From Acidobacteriota bacterium (GTDB lineage: Bacteria > Acidobacteriota > Thermoanaerobaculia > Multivoradales > Multivoraceae), in contig QQVD01000048.1 of NCBI GenBank assembly GCA_003388555.1, forward strand, positions 62,001-126,000: a stretch of 64,000 nucleotides of DNA, written 5' to 3'. Below the pieces are notes generated by a model. The model saw nothing but the letters and a program-made list of their open reading frames with translations, did not search any database and had not been told where the DNA came from. This document shows positions 16,343 to 24,520 of this stretch, piece after piece (positions within the stretch are counted from its first letter, which is position 1; each line of letters opens with the position of its first letter). Both the position numbers and the translations under genes were made by a program.

Positions 16343-16835
16343 TCGGCAGTACTCCTGTAGAGCCTGCCGACCCGGCCGCAGGGCGTTGGTCAACTGCCGG
16401 GCGAAATCCCTTGACCGGGCGGGGCTTTCCGCTACGATTTGGGGGCTTCCGAGGTCAACGGCGTCTGGTCGCCAAACTGTTCGCCGCTGGTCTCGTCGCT
16501 CGGCCGACCTGCCACTTGGTGGGTCGGCTTTCTTCGTTTTGGGATCGCAACAGAGCGTTCCCGAGCGCAATTCTTACCACGTGATCGTAGTGCCCGCAAG
16601 CACACCACAAGGTCGCTTGGAATTCCGCAAGCGACCGTGGCGCAAGGGTCTGCGCGATTCGCGTACGGTTTCCTTGGGTGTGTACACAGAGCGTGTACAA
16701 GTGCATCCTCAAGTGCTCGCGAAGCTACTTTCTACCGACATTCTTTAGTCTTTGCCCGAGGTTATCTTGTAGATCTCGGTGTTGAGGATCGCAGACGTGA
16801 AGATCACGCCCTCGAAGTCGGGCTTCTTGAAGGGA
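16343..16835. other. Non-coding gap between integrase and excisionase operon
   Basis: About 490 bp with no convincing gene on either strand. It is less GC-rich than its surroundings and likely holds the promoter for the leftward excisionase-to-Type ISP operon. It contains one plus-strand terminator-like hairpin. Confidence 0.5.
16503..16540 (+). terminator. Terminator-like hairpin in the integrase-excisionase gap
   Basis: A 7-bp stem GCCGACC / GGTCGGC (16503-16509 and 16522-16528) is followed by TTTCTTCGTTTT. It has the form of a rightward intrinsic terminator, but no plus-strand gene precedes it. It could end a small RNA or block antisense transcription. Confidence 0.4.
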
Positions 16836-18008
16836 CTAGCGAGTGGGACCCAATGCAGCCGCTATGTCGCCGGCGATGCTCTCGGCCGCGTCTCGCACCG
16901 GGTCCTCTCTCAGGTGGGCGTAGCGTTGCGTCGTCGACTGCTGCTTGTGGCCCAAGAGCTTTCCGGTGATGTAGAGGCTCTGGCCGGAACTCACCGCGGA
17001 GGACCCGAAGTTGTGCCGCAGATCGTGGAGCCTCACGTCCTCGAGGCCCGCCGCGGCGCGGATGCGGCCCCACACCTTCGGCAGGCCCACCAGGGCCGCT
17101 CCCGGTCTCTTCCCGGTGATCACGTAGGGATTGCCCTCGAGGTGCTCAGCAGCGGCCAGGAGCTGCGCTACGGGTGCGGTGAGAGGTAGGGCCTTCGCTC
17201 CGGTCTTCGAGTCCGGCAGCCGGATCTCACGGCGCTCGAAGTCGACGTCCTGCCACCGAAGGCCAAGAACCTCCCCGACGCGCATGCCGGTCAGTAGCAG
17301 GATGCGCAGTGCGAGGACTGCGCTGGCTGGGGCGCTTGCGTCACGCTCGGCGCTTCTGAGAGCTTCGGCGACCCGCTCCACTTCCCCTCGGGTCAGGTAG
17401 CGCTCGCGCCGAGTCTCGCGGTACCGCTTCACCCGTGTGCATGGGTTGGTGCCATCGAACCGGCCACGCTCGGCGGCATGGTTGAGCATGCTCTGGAGGT
17501 AAGCGAGTGCCCGATTCGCCATCGTCGGGCGGGTCTTCCCGATGGCTTGGTGGAAGCGCTCGACATCGGTGCGGGTGAGGTCCTCCGCCTTGAGCCTCCC
17601 GATACGGTTGCCGAGGATCTCGGCGTTGATGCAGCGCTCGGCTTCGCGCAGGGTCGACGCCTTGGCCTTCGGCCTCAGGTGCTCCTCGATGTAGTGGCGA
17701 GCCAAGTCGCCGATCGTGGGAGCCTTCGCGCCCTGCCTGCGATCTTCGGCCGGATCACTCCCTCCGGCGATATCGCCGAGCACCCGTTGAGCCTGTGTCC
17801 GTGCCTGCTGTGGAGTCAGCTGGCCGTGACGTCCCAGTGTGAGCCTTCGTGTGCGCCCGTTGCGGGTGCGGTACTGGACCACGTAGGCCTTAGTACCGCC
17901 GGCGCTGACGCGCAGGCCGAATCCCTTCAGCTCAGCATCCCAGAAGAAGACCTGGTTGCGGCCCTCGGGAACCGTCGCAGCGTCCACCGCCCGCTTGGTG
18001 AGCTTCAT
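16836..18008 (-). CDS. int: Tyrosine-family site-specific integrase
   Basis: A 390-residue phage/P4-type integrase. The N-terminal arm-binding DUF4102-like region (MKLTKRAVDAATVPEGRNQVFFWDAELKGFGLRV) is followed by a SAM-like core-binding domain, about 100-190. The catalytic domain shows Arg in LLTGMRVGEVLGLRW, Lys in SKTGAKALPLT, HDLRH, LLGHKQQ and the nucleophile Tyr in TTQRYAHL. All are present, so it should be active. It recombines the tRNA-Thr core at 18166-18212. The position next to the tRNA 3' end and the leftward orientation are standard for this class. Confidence 0.95.
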   Translation of the reverse strand: MKLTKRAVDAATVPEGRNQVFFWDAELKGFGLRVSAGGTKAYVVQYRTRNGRTRRLTLGRHGQLTPQQARTQAQRVLGDIAGGSDPAEDRRQGAKAPTIGDLARHYIEEHLRPKAKASTLREAERCINAEILGNRIGRLKAEDLTRTDVERFHQAIGKTRPTMANRALAYLQSMLNHAAERGRFDGTNPCTRVKRYRETRRERYLTRGEVERVAEALRSAERDASAPASAVLALRILLLTGMRVGEVLGLRWQDVDFERREIRLPDSKTGAKALPLTAPVAQLLAAAEHLEGNPYVITGKRPGAALVGLPKVWGRIRAAAGLEDVRLHDLRHNFGSSAVSSGQSLYITGKLLGHKQQSTTQRYAHLREDPVRDAAESIAGDIAAALGPTR

Positions 18009-18028
18009 CGCCTCGCCCCTCCCCCGCC

Positions 18029-18049
18029 CGTGTAAGCGGATAGTAAGCG
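18029..18049 (+). promoter_or_regulatory. Probable integrase arm-type site, right end
   Basis: The 21-bp partner of 8937-8957, with one mismatch and the same orientation. It lies between the integrase start and the tRNA, 116 bp from the att core. It also sits where it could control integrase transcription. Confidence 0.6.
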
Positions 18050-18165
18050 GGCGGCAGCGTATCAGCCGGTAAGCCGGCGCAGCCGAGCGGACCAGTGTGC
18101 CGGCGCCCGAGCGGCTCCGAGCCCTTATTTTACGGGCCTCAGCGTAGTCTCTGTGGTCTGGGCGC

Positions 18166-18212
18166 TGGAGCCGATGAGCGGACTTGAACCGCTGACCTGC
18201 TGATTACGAATC
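18166..18212 (-). repeat. Attachment-site copy within tRNA-Thr (attR of element 2)
   Basis: This 47-bp stretch is identical to 8808-8854. It covers the CCA end through the anticodon loop, the usual crossover segment for integrases that target tRNA 3' halves. Confidence 0.93.
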
Positions 18213-18240
18213 AGCTGCTCTACCGCTGAGCTACATCGGC
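18166..18240 (-). tRNA. tRNA-Thr (anticodon CGU)
   Basis: A complete 75-nt cloverleaf including an encoded CCA. The acceptor stem is GCCGATG/CATCGGC, the D stem is GCTC/GAGC, and the anticodon stem is GCTGA/TCAGC with loop TTCGTAA (anticodon CGT). The variable loop is AGGTC and the T-arm is AGCGG-TTCAAGT-CCGCT. The 3' half is the integration target, and the gene remains whole because the element restores it. Confidence 0.95.
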
Positions 18241-18382
18241 TTCGAGGCCTTGGCCCCTCGTGCGCCGCGCTGTCGGTGGCAGGGCGGCGGTTCCGGCGGG
18301 CGTGGTCTCGCGAGGAGGGCGCGGCCGGAACGGGCTGCAGAGCTGGAGATTCTAGGCGGTGGTGGCCCGCCTTGCCAAGCGC

Positions 18383-18560
18383 TCACTGGATGGTGTCTCG
18401 ACCGCCCGGAGCAGCTCGAAGGCCCTCGTTCATCGCTGCGCGGTGCAATCCGGGCGTCAAAGCAGAGGAAGGTGACGTCCTCACCGAGCTCGCTCTCGAG
18501 GAAGAGGGCCGAGGCCAGCTGCACTGCGTCCGAGGGCCGCAGGGGGTGCGTCAGCAGCTA
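18383..18560 (-). pseudogene. Remnant of a VapC-like PIN-domain toxin
   Basis: Downstream of an in-frame TAG (18558-18560) the minus strand reads HPLRPSDAVQLASALFLESE, then LGEDVTFLCFDAR. These are the C-terminal strands of VapC-family PIN domains, including the conserved DAVQLA and CFD segments. After DAR the frame shifts by one base, and the family sequence resumes as LHRAAMNEGLRAA before a TGA (18383-18385). The N-terminal two thirds and any antitoxin are gone. It lies next to the tRNA, on the chromosomal side. The family pattern is from memory; the frameshift and stop are seen directly. Confidence 0.65.
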
Positions 18561-18616
18561 TTGTGGCTGCATCTGGTGGGCGGATCGCTCGCCTCACTCC
18601 AACTTCGGCTACGCGA

Positions 18617-21124
18617 CTACCTCTCCAGCTGCCGCTGCAGGAACTCGGCGCTGCGCTCGAACAGCTCCAGCCAGGTGGCGTGGCGCAGGAAGCCGTGCAC
18701 CTCGTCGGGGAAGACGAGGATCTCGTGGTGCACGCCGTGCTCGCGCAGCTTCTCGACCAGCTCGGTGGTCTCGGCGAAGGGCACGTTGCGGTCGTCGTCG
18801 CCGTGGATCAGCAGCACCGGCGAGCGCCAGTCCTCGACGTGCGCCAGCGGCGAGCTCTCGAAGGCGAGGCGGGCCTGCTCGGGCACTTCGAGGGGGTCGT
18901 AGCTGGGCAGGAAGTTCTGGATCGTGCGGTTCCAGTCGTGCACGCCGTGGATGTCGACCCCGGCGGCGAACAGCTCGCTGGCGCGCGCCAGGCCGAGCGC
19001 GGTGAGGTAGCCGCCGTAGGAGCCGCCGTAGAGCGCGATGCGCTCTGGATCGACGTCGGGACGGGCGCGCAGGTAGAGGCCGGCGCCGAGCACGTCCTGC
19101 AGCTCGGAGGCGCCGGTGGCGCCGTAGTCGAGCGCCTCGCGGAACTCCATGCCGTAGCCGATGCCGGAGCGGTAGTTGACCGACAGCACCACCCAGCCCT
19201 GCGACGCCATGAACTGATTGAAGGTGAAGGTGTTGTGGTAGTAGCTCGAGTAGTGGAAGCCGAGCATCATGTGACGGCGCGAGCCGCCGTGCAGGAAGAT
19301 GAGCGCCGGATGCCGGCGCGGCTCCCCGCCGGCTGCGGCCGCTGAGCTCGCACTGGGCGGCAGGAAGAGCTGGCCGTGGATCTCCAGGCCGTCGCTGGCC
19401 GGGAAGATCACCTGCTGCGGTTCGGCGAGCGCGGCGGACGGATAGCCGTCGAGCGCCCCGGCCGGGGAGAGGACGCGCGAGCCGCGCCAGCGGATGCGGC
19501 GCTCGGCCGGGCCGTCGCCGGCGGCGTTGGTGCCGGTGAAGGTGTCGCCTTCGCTCAGCAGCACGAACGGCTGCAGCGGCACCCGCCCGGTGGCGCCGAC
19601 GTAGCCGATCGCCCCGGACGGCAGCACCACCGGGACGTTCTCGACTCCGTTGCCGTGGGTGAGCTGGGTCAGCCGGCCGGCGGCGTCGACCTGCCAGAGG
19701 TGGCGGCGGTCGATGTCGTTCTGGTTCGACGAGAAGACGACGCCGCTGCCGTCGGCGGACGGCGCCACGTACTCGACCTCGAAGTCACCGGGGGTCAACG
19801 GACGCGCCAGGTCGCCGGCCGAGGCCTCGGCGTGGCGGCGCGTGGCGCGCACCGAGTAGAGATGGGTCCAGCCGTCTCCCTCCCACGGGAAGATCAGATG
19901 GCCGTCGCTGGTCCAGGCGATCTGGCGGTCGGCGACGACGCCACGGTAGGCGCTGCCGACACCGTCCTGCGCACGCCAGACCTCGGCGCCGCGGCCCGAC
20001 GCGACGTCGGCGACGCGGATCGACCAGGGTGGTGCCTCACGCACCGGGCCGAAGATCTCCGGCAGCCGGTTGCGGGTCGGCAGACGCAGGAAGGCGATCT
20101 GCTCGCCGTCGGGCGAGAAGGCCGGCGCACCGTCGCGGTCGACCGACGGATCCATCCAGCGCAGCTCGCGGCTCGCGAGATCGAACACGCCGACGTAAGA
20201 GTGGGTGCCGCGGTCGCTGACCAGGGCGATCTTCTGGCGGTCGGGCGAGATCGCCAGGTCGGCGAGCGCGCCGCGCGCCGAGAGCAGCACCTCGCGCTCG
20301 AGCTCGCGGTCTTCCTGGCTCGAGGAGCCGGCTGGGGAGTCGTCTGAGGAGTCGTCTGAGGAGTCGTCTGAGGAGTCGTCTGAGGAGGCAGAGCTCTCGG
20401 CACGTGCGGCGCCTGGGGAGGCGGCGGCGTCGACGGAGGCCCCGGCCGAGGTCCCCGGCCTGACCTCGCGCACCCGGTGCAGCTTGCCCGCCTGCAGATA
20501 GAGCAGCGAGTCGGAGGACTCGAACAGAGGGCTCGTCGCGCCGTCGGAGATCTCCTCCAGGGACGGCGCGGCGCCCTGCATCGTCGGCCCGCCGCACGAG
20601 GTCGCCGAGACCAGCCACAGGGTGCGCTGCGCCCCTTCGGGATGGCTGGTGGGGTTGGGGATCTCGCCGGCTCGGTTCGGCGGACCGCCGCGCAGGAAGA
20701 CGAGGCGGCCGCCGTCGGGGCTGAACACCAGCGAGGTGATCTCCTGGCCGTCGTCGTCGCCGTAGCGGGTGAGCGGCGTCGGGTTCCATTCCGGCGCCTG
20801 GGCGCAGAGGATGTTGCGCACTCCTTCGTCGTTGCTCACCCAGGCCAGCCGGTCGACGCCGGCCGAGGCCGGCGCCGCGACCATGTCGGACGGGAAGGGC
20901 GGCGCCAGCAGCCGCTCGAGGGTGACGGCGCGGGTCTGGGCGCCGGTAGCGGTGCTGGTCAGCGCCAGCGCGAGGGGGAGGGCGAGCGCGAGCACCGCTG
21001 TGAGTGGCAGACCGCGTCGCGACGCGCGGCGCCGCGGCAGTGGCAGGGCGCCGAGATCGAGGCGCCGCGATCGCGTCGGGCGGAGGGGGAGCTTCGCGGC
21101 GGAGGGGAATCGCGTCGGGGTCAC
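18617..21124 (-). CDS. Exported S9-family prolyl oligopeptidase / dipeptidyl peptidase
   Basis: About 835 residues from the GTG at 21124. That start gives a basic n-region and a hydrophobic signal segment ending in TSTATGAQ. Earlier in-frame codons run through repeat DNA. A WD40-like beta-propeller (LVFSPDGGRLVFLR, PAFSPDGEQIAFLR) occupies about 70-560. The alpha/beta hydrolase holds GGSYGGYLTALG (Ser nucleophile), HGDDDRNVPFAE (Asp) and DEVHGFLRH (His). It would release peptides in the periplasm or outside the cell. A low-complexity Asp-Ser stretch, about residues 247-262, is encoded by a 12-bp tandem repeat. Confidence 0.88.
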   Translation of the reverse strand: MTPTRFPSAAKLPLRPTRSRRLDLGALPLPRRRASRRGLPLTAVLALALPLALALTSTATGAQTRAVTLERLLAPPFPSDMVAAPASAGVDRLAWVSNDEGVRNILCAQAPEWNPTPLTRYGDDDGQEITSLVFSPDGGRLVFLRGGPPNRAGEIPNPTSHPEGAQRTLWLVSATSCGGPTMQGAAPSLEEISDGATSPLFESSDSLLYLQAGKLHRVREVRPGTSAGASVDAAASPGAARAESSASSDDSSDDSSDDSSDDSPAGSSSQEDRELEREVLLSARGALADLAISPDRQKIALVSDRGTHSYVGVFDLASRELRWMDPSVDRDGAPAFSPDGEQIAFLRLPTRNRLPEIFGPVREAPPWSIRVADVASGRGAEVWRAQDGVGSAYRGVVADRQIAWTSDGHLIFPWEGDGWTHLYSVRATRRHAEASAGDLARPLTPGDFEVEYVAPSADGSGVVFSSNQNDIDRRHLWQVDAAGRLTQLTHGNGVENVPVVLPSGAIGYVGATGRVPLQPFVLLSEGDTFTGTNAAGDGPAERRIRWRGSRVLSPAGALDGYPSAALAEPQQVIFPASDGLEIHGQLFLPPSASSAAAAGGEPRRHPALIFLHGGSRRHMMLGFHYSSYYHNTFTFNQFMASQGWVVLSVNYRSGIGYGMEFREALDYGATGASELQDVLGAGLYLRARPDVDPERIALYGGSYGGYLTALGLARASELFAAGVDIHGVHDWNRTIQNFLPSYDPLEVPEQARLAFESSPLAHVEDWRSPVLLIHGDDDRNVPFAETTELVEKLREHGVHHEILVFPDEVHGFLRHATWLELFERSAEFLQRQLER
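20337..20384 (-). repeat. In-frame 12-bp tandem repeat in the S9 peptidase gene
   Basis: Four perfect copies of GAGTCGTCTGAG encode alternating Asp-Asp-Ser-Ser in the protein. The unit keeps the frame, so copy-number slippage would lengthen or shorten an acidic surface loop of the propeller without breaking the gene. Confidence 0.9.
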
Positions 21125-21752
21125 GTTGGGCTCCGGCTGTTCTGTAGGGATGTGCCGGAGCTTTGCACATGGGTGGGCGAGGGGAGGGCTGCGGGTTGGG
21201 CGGCCCGGAGCGCTCGCAAAGCCGCGTTGCACTGCGTCGTCATTGCCGCGGAGGCGTGAAGCCATGCGTTGGGTGAAGCTGAAGCCGCAGCGTGTCGCTC
21301 GCCACGAGCTGGATGGCTGGGAAACCCCCACCTCTATCCTCCCCCTGCAGGGGGAGGAGGTCGGATGTTGCGCCGCGCCTCTTGTCAGCCAGCACCCAGC
21401 ATCCGTCACTCCGGACTTGATCCGGAGTCCACGCGTCGCGTGGAGCCTGACCTGGAGTGCGGCGACGAGCTCCTTTGCTGGGAAGCCTGATGCCGAGTGA
21501 AGCGTCGGTCAGCTCAGTGGCAGGAGGGGCAGCGAGAGCCTCCCCGATGGGCCGATCCGGTCCCGGGTCGAGAGCACCGCTTCACTGCATCGTCATTCCC
21601 GCGAAGGCGGGAATCCACGCGTTGCGTGAAGCGGTAGCGTGTCGTTCAGCGACGAGCCGGATGATTGGGAAACCCCCACCTCTATCCTCCCCCTGCAGGG
21701 GGAGGAGGCCAGATGGTCGCGATCCCCGAGCCTTGCGGTCGGGGCAGCAGCC
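21125..21752. repeat. Intergenic REP-like repeat region
   Basis: This 628-bp gap has no supported gene. It holds two REP-type palindromes: ACTCCGGA-CTTGA-TCCGGAGT at 21408-21428 and ATTCCCGC-GAAG-GCGGGAAT at 21595-21614. A decayed third copy lies near 21238-21268. A 43-bp unit is perfectly duplicated at 21318-21360 and 21666-21708 and contains the palindrome CCTCCCCCTGCAGGGGGAGG. The first two match REP sequences widespread in bacteria and typically mobilised by RAYT (TnpA-REP) transposases. Confidence 0.75.
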
Positions 21753-23432
21753 CTACTGCCCTGGCACGCTCCAGCCGGTGAGGTCGCTGCGGTCGAGCAG
21801 TGGCGTCTCCTGGCCGGCGGGCGGCCAACGACGCGGCTGGTAGTTCTCGTCGACGAAGCGCGAGGTCACACCGGGGGGCAGGACCTGGAGGGTCTTGAGG
21901 AACTCGATCACGGCGTCGCGCTCGTGCTCGGTGAGTGCCTCGAAGGCGAGGCGCTCGGCCTCGGCCTCGCCGGCGTGGGCGTGGATCGCCTGGCGCATCG
22001 TGGTGTAGAGGCCGTGGTGGTAGTACGGCGGCTCGTTCGCCGCGCCCCACAGCTTCTTGGTGAGGAATCTCCCGTTGCCGCCGAAGAACTCGTCGGACCC
22101 GGCCGGGTAGTGCATGTTGAGCACCTCGCGGTTGGGATCGTCCGGACCGGAGGTGATGTCGTGCAGCTTGAGGTCGGTGAACGCCGGCACCCAGGTGACG
22201 CCGTCGCGCTCGCGCAGGCGTGGCGCCGGCAGCACGTCGCTGTTGAGGTTGACGTAGAGCGGCTCGGCTTCGCCGAACTGCAGGTTGCCGGGCGGGTTGT
22301 AGGGGTTGGGCTCGCTGAAGTACCAGCCGAAGTCCTCCAGCGGCAGAGCCGAGACGTGGCAGCGGGTGCATCCGACGGCGTCGAAGGTCTGCTCGCCGAG
22401 CAGGACGGCCTGCTCGATCGCCGGCACCCGCGGGATCATGCGGCCCGGCGCCGAGAGAGCCGCCTGGTAGACCGAGATCGCGGTGACCTCGGCGCGCGAC
22501 ATCTCGTTGACGAAGGTGTCGCCGTCGGGGTCGAGGTCGTCGCCGAAGCGCTCGTCGGGTTGGATGCCGTGGTGGTGGTTCATGGCGTTGTTGGAGAACT
22601 GCCGCAGCGACACCACGGCGCCGGCCTGGTGGAACGGCATGATCACCAGCGACGGGTTCTCGCCCAGGCTGGGAGCCGGCAGGCCGACGACGTCGGAGGT
22701 GTCGAAGGTGCCGCTCGGGTTGCGGTGCAGCGTCCCGAAGGAGACACCCTTGGCGATCAGCTCGCGCGACTCGCCGGGCTGCATCGCTGCGCGGATCGCC
22801 ACCAGCTCGTCGGTCATCTGGCGGGCCAGCATCTCGATGTAGCCGGAGCCGTTCATGCCGACGGTGGCGCGGCTGTTGGCGACCGAGGAGAGGGTGATCG
22901 GGTTGCCCGACTCGTCGAAGCCGTCGACCGTCGGATCCAGCGACAGGTCGCCGAAGTTGATGCTGTCGAAGCGCTGCGCCAGCACGAAGACGTTGGTGGT
23001 GAAGTCGCCGCCACCGCCGCTCGCGGGCAGGTTGTGGCACGAGACGCAGCCGTTGGCGTCCGGCGCCGACAGGCGGTTGAAGTTGCGCGGGAAGTGCAGC
23101 GGGTTCGACGGGTCGCTCAGCGGCGCACCGGTGCCCTTGGTGAGCGGGCGTCCGCCGCCCTCCTGATCGGTCCAGCGGGCGTCGAAGAGCTGGCCCCCGA
23201 TGGCGAAGAGCTGCGGCACCGAGACCTCGTACTCCTGACCGTCGGCGAGGCGCGACGGCATCGAGACCTCACGGCCGATCGAGCTCTGGGCGAGCAGAGT
23301 CGAGGTGAGGAACAGCAGGCAGGCCGCTGCGCAGAGCAGGGCCGCGCGGAGCCCGCGTGCGGGGCCGCCGATCGGGCGAGCGAAGACGGCAGGACATCGG
23401 AGAGCGGAAGGCGAGTCGGTGCTTCGGAGCAT
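21753..23432 (-). CDS. Exported di-heme cytochrome c peroxidase-like protein
   Basis: A 559-residue protein from the ATG at 23432. The signal peptide contains LRAALLCAAACLLFLTSTLLAQS. Two c-type heme sites are CVSCH (residue about 130) and CTRCH (about 350). The C-terminal half has HDITSGP and an ordered peroxidase-like scaffold, as in MauG/CcpA and di-heme oxidoreductases. It would reduce peroxide or oxidise a protein or organic substrate in the periplasm. The insert between the heme sites is larger than in classic CcpA. REP-like DNA separates it from the S9 peptidase, so co-transcription is unlikely. Confidence 0.8.
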   Translation of the reverse strand: MLRSTDSPSALRCPAVFARPIGGPARGLRAALLCAAACLLFLTSTLLAQSSIGREVSMPSRLADGQEYEVSVPQLFAIGGQLFDARWTDQEGGGRPLTKGTGAPLSDPSNPLHFPRNFNRLSAPDANGCVSCHNLPASGGGGDFTTNVFVLAQRFDSINFGDLSLDPTVDGFDESGNPITLSSVANSRATVGMNGSGYIEMLARQMTDELVAIRAAMQPGESRELIAKGVSFGTLHRNPSGTFDTSDVVGLPAPSLGENPSLVIMPFHQAGAVVSLRQFSNNAMNHHHGIQPDERFGDDLDPDGDTFVNEMSRAEVTAISVYQAALSAPGRMIPRVPAIEQAVLLGEQTFDAVGCTRCHVSALPLEDFGWYFSEPNPYNPPGNLQFGEAEPLYVNLNSDVLPAPRLRERDGVTWVPAFTDLKLHDITSGPDDPNREVLNMHYPAGSDEFFGGNGRFLTKKLWGAANEPPYYHHGLYTTMRQAIHAHAGEAEAERLAFEALTEHERDAVIEFLKTLQVLPPGVTSRFVDENYQPRRWPPAGQETPLLDRSDLTGWSVPGQ

Positions 23433-24010
23433 TGGGTGAGCACTCCCGTGGGTCTGAGGTTCGAGGGGATGGATGTCAGGGAAACCGAGCGACGTCGGTC
23501 GGAAGGATGAGGTGACGAATGTGGAGCCTGGGAGGGTGGGCTCACTGGGCGATCGGGACGCGTCCCGTCCTGCGGATCGGTCAGCGGCGTCCCTCGTTGG
23601 AACAGCTGTCCGGGAGCGAGAGTTTCGCTTCGCTCCACCGGAGGTCGGTGGGCAGCTGGCCGTGCCTGGCGTTGGCACGCCCGGCGACAATGGACGTCCC
23701 GCGGCCCAGAGGCAGCAGCCTGAAGCGGCTCCTCCTCTGCGTACGGAAACACGGTGGCGATCAGGTCATGCAAGAAGCCGGCCTCCGGGAACGACGGCCG
23801 CAATGCCTCGGTGCAGGTGAAGGCCGGACGGCCTCTGGGTCACTTTCTCTCCGATCGATGTCGAAATCGGCTCTCCCCGTTCGACGAGAGGTCGAGGCGG
23901 CGGGCGCGAGACGGCTCGGGGACGCCGCGAGGGTGGTCGAGTGGCCCCCACCATCACCTGCGGAGGAAATCCCTCCGCTGCTACACGAAGCGACGAAGGA
24001 GGACCAGAAC
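23433..24010. other. Divergent intergenic region, no gene supported
   Basis: A 578-bp gap between divergent genes. It should hold promoters for the peroxidase (leftward) and the DGPF/ECF42 pair (rightward). Both strands have open frames of 80-100 codons, but none shows a domain, signal peptide or convincing ribosome site. Confidence 0.4.
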
Positions 24011-24361
24011 ATGCGCTACCTGCTGATGATCTACACCAACGAGGAGCTCGAGAACGGCATGAGCGAGGAGGAGAAGCAGGCGATGTACGGCGAGTACTTC
24101 GGCTTCACCGAGGCGATCCAGAAGCAGGGCATCCACCGTGCCGGCGAGGCGCTGCAGCCGGTGGCCACGGCGACCACCGTCAGTGTGCGAGGCGGCAAGG
24201 TGATCACCACCGACGGCCCCTACGCCGAGACCAAGGAGCAGCTCGGAGGCTTCTACCTGGTGGAGACCGACTCGATCGACGGGGCGATCGCGGCGGCGGC
24301 GAAGATCCCGGGAGCCAAGCACGGCTTCATCGAGGTGCGGCCGATCATCGACTTCGACTGA
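24011..24361 (+). CDS. DGPF/YCII-family protein, ECF42 partner
   Basis: A 116-residue protein with a single YCII/DGPF domain: MRYLLMIYTNEE at the start, the signature TTDGPYAETKEQLGGFYLVE near 70-90, and IEVRPI at the end. The ATG has GAAGGAGGACC just upstream. DGPF proteins are strongly associated with ECF42 sigma factors and are known or presumed targets of them. Here an ECF42-type gene follows on the same strand after about 160 bp. Biochemical function is unknown. Confidence 0.9.
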   Translation: MRYLLMIYTNEELENGMSEEEKQAMYGEYFGFTEAIQKQGIHRAGEALQPVATATTVSVRGGKVITTDGPYAETKEQLGGFYLVETDSIDGAIAAAAKIPGAKHGFIEVRPIIDFD

Positions 24362-24520
24362 GCGCAGCGGCGGCCGGGCGGCCCGGAGGACGAGGAGTCG
24401 CCGCTCCACGTCTCCGGGTCGTCGATCGAACAGCCAACGGGGGTCACGGTGCGGGCTACGATGAGGATCCGGGCGATTCCGACGACGGGGGCAGGATCGC
24501 ACCCTGACCCGTGCCCACCG

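Larger units (their letters stand above)
8855..18165. mobile_element. Complete integrative element (element 2) with Type ISP restriction-modification
   Basis: It is bounded by the 47-bp direct repeats at 8808-8854 and 18166-18212 (period 9358 bp) and inserted at the 3' end of tRNA-Thr. All genes read leftward: integrase next to the tRNA, excisionase, zinc-ribbon protein, DUF3987 protein and Type ISP enzyme. No transfer or capsid genes are present. It therefore looks like a satellite- or island-type element that relies on a helper to move. It carries one large defence gene. Confidence 0.88.

Noticed and set aside
20337-20384. Possible CRISPR-like repeats
   Set aside because: The units are contiguous with no spacers and are part of a coding frame. 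No CRISPR array was seen anywhere in the window.
23117-23803. Minus-strand open frame upstream of the di-heme peroxidase
   Set aside because: The first residues look plausible but no family or ribosome site is seen; the later part is out of frame with the peroxidase.
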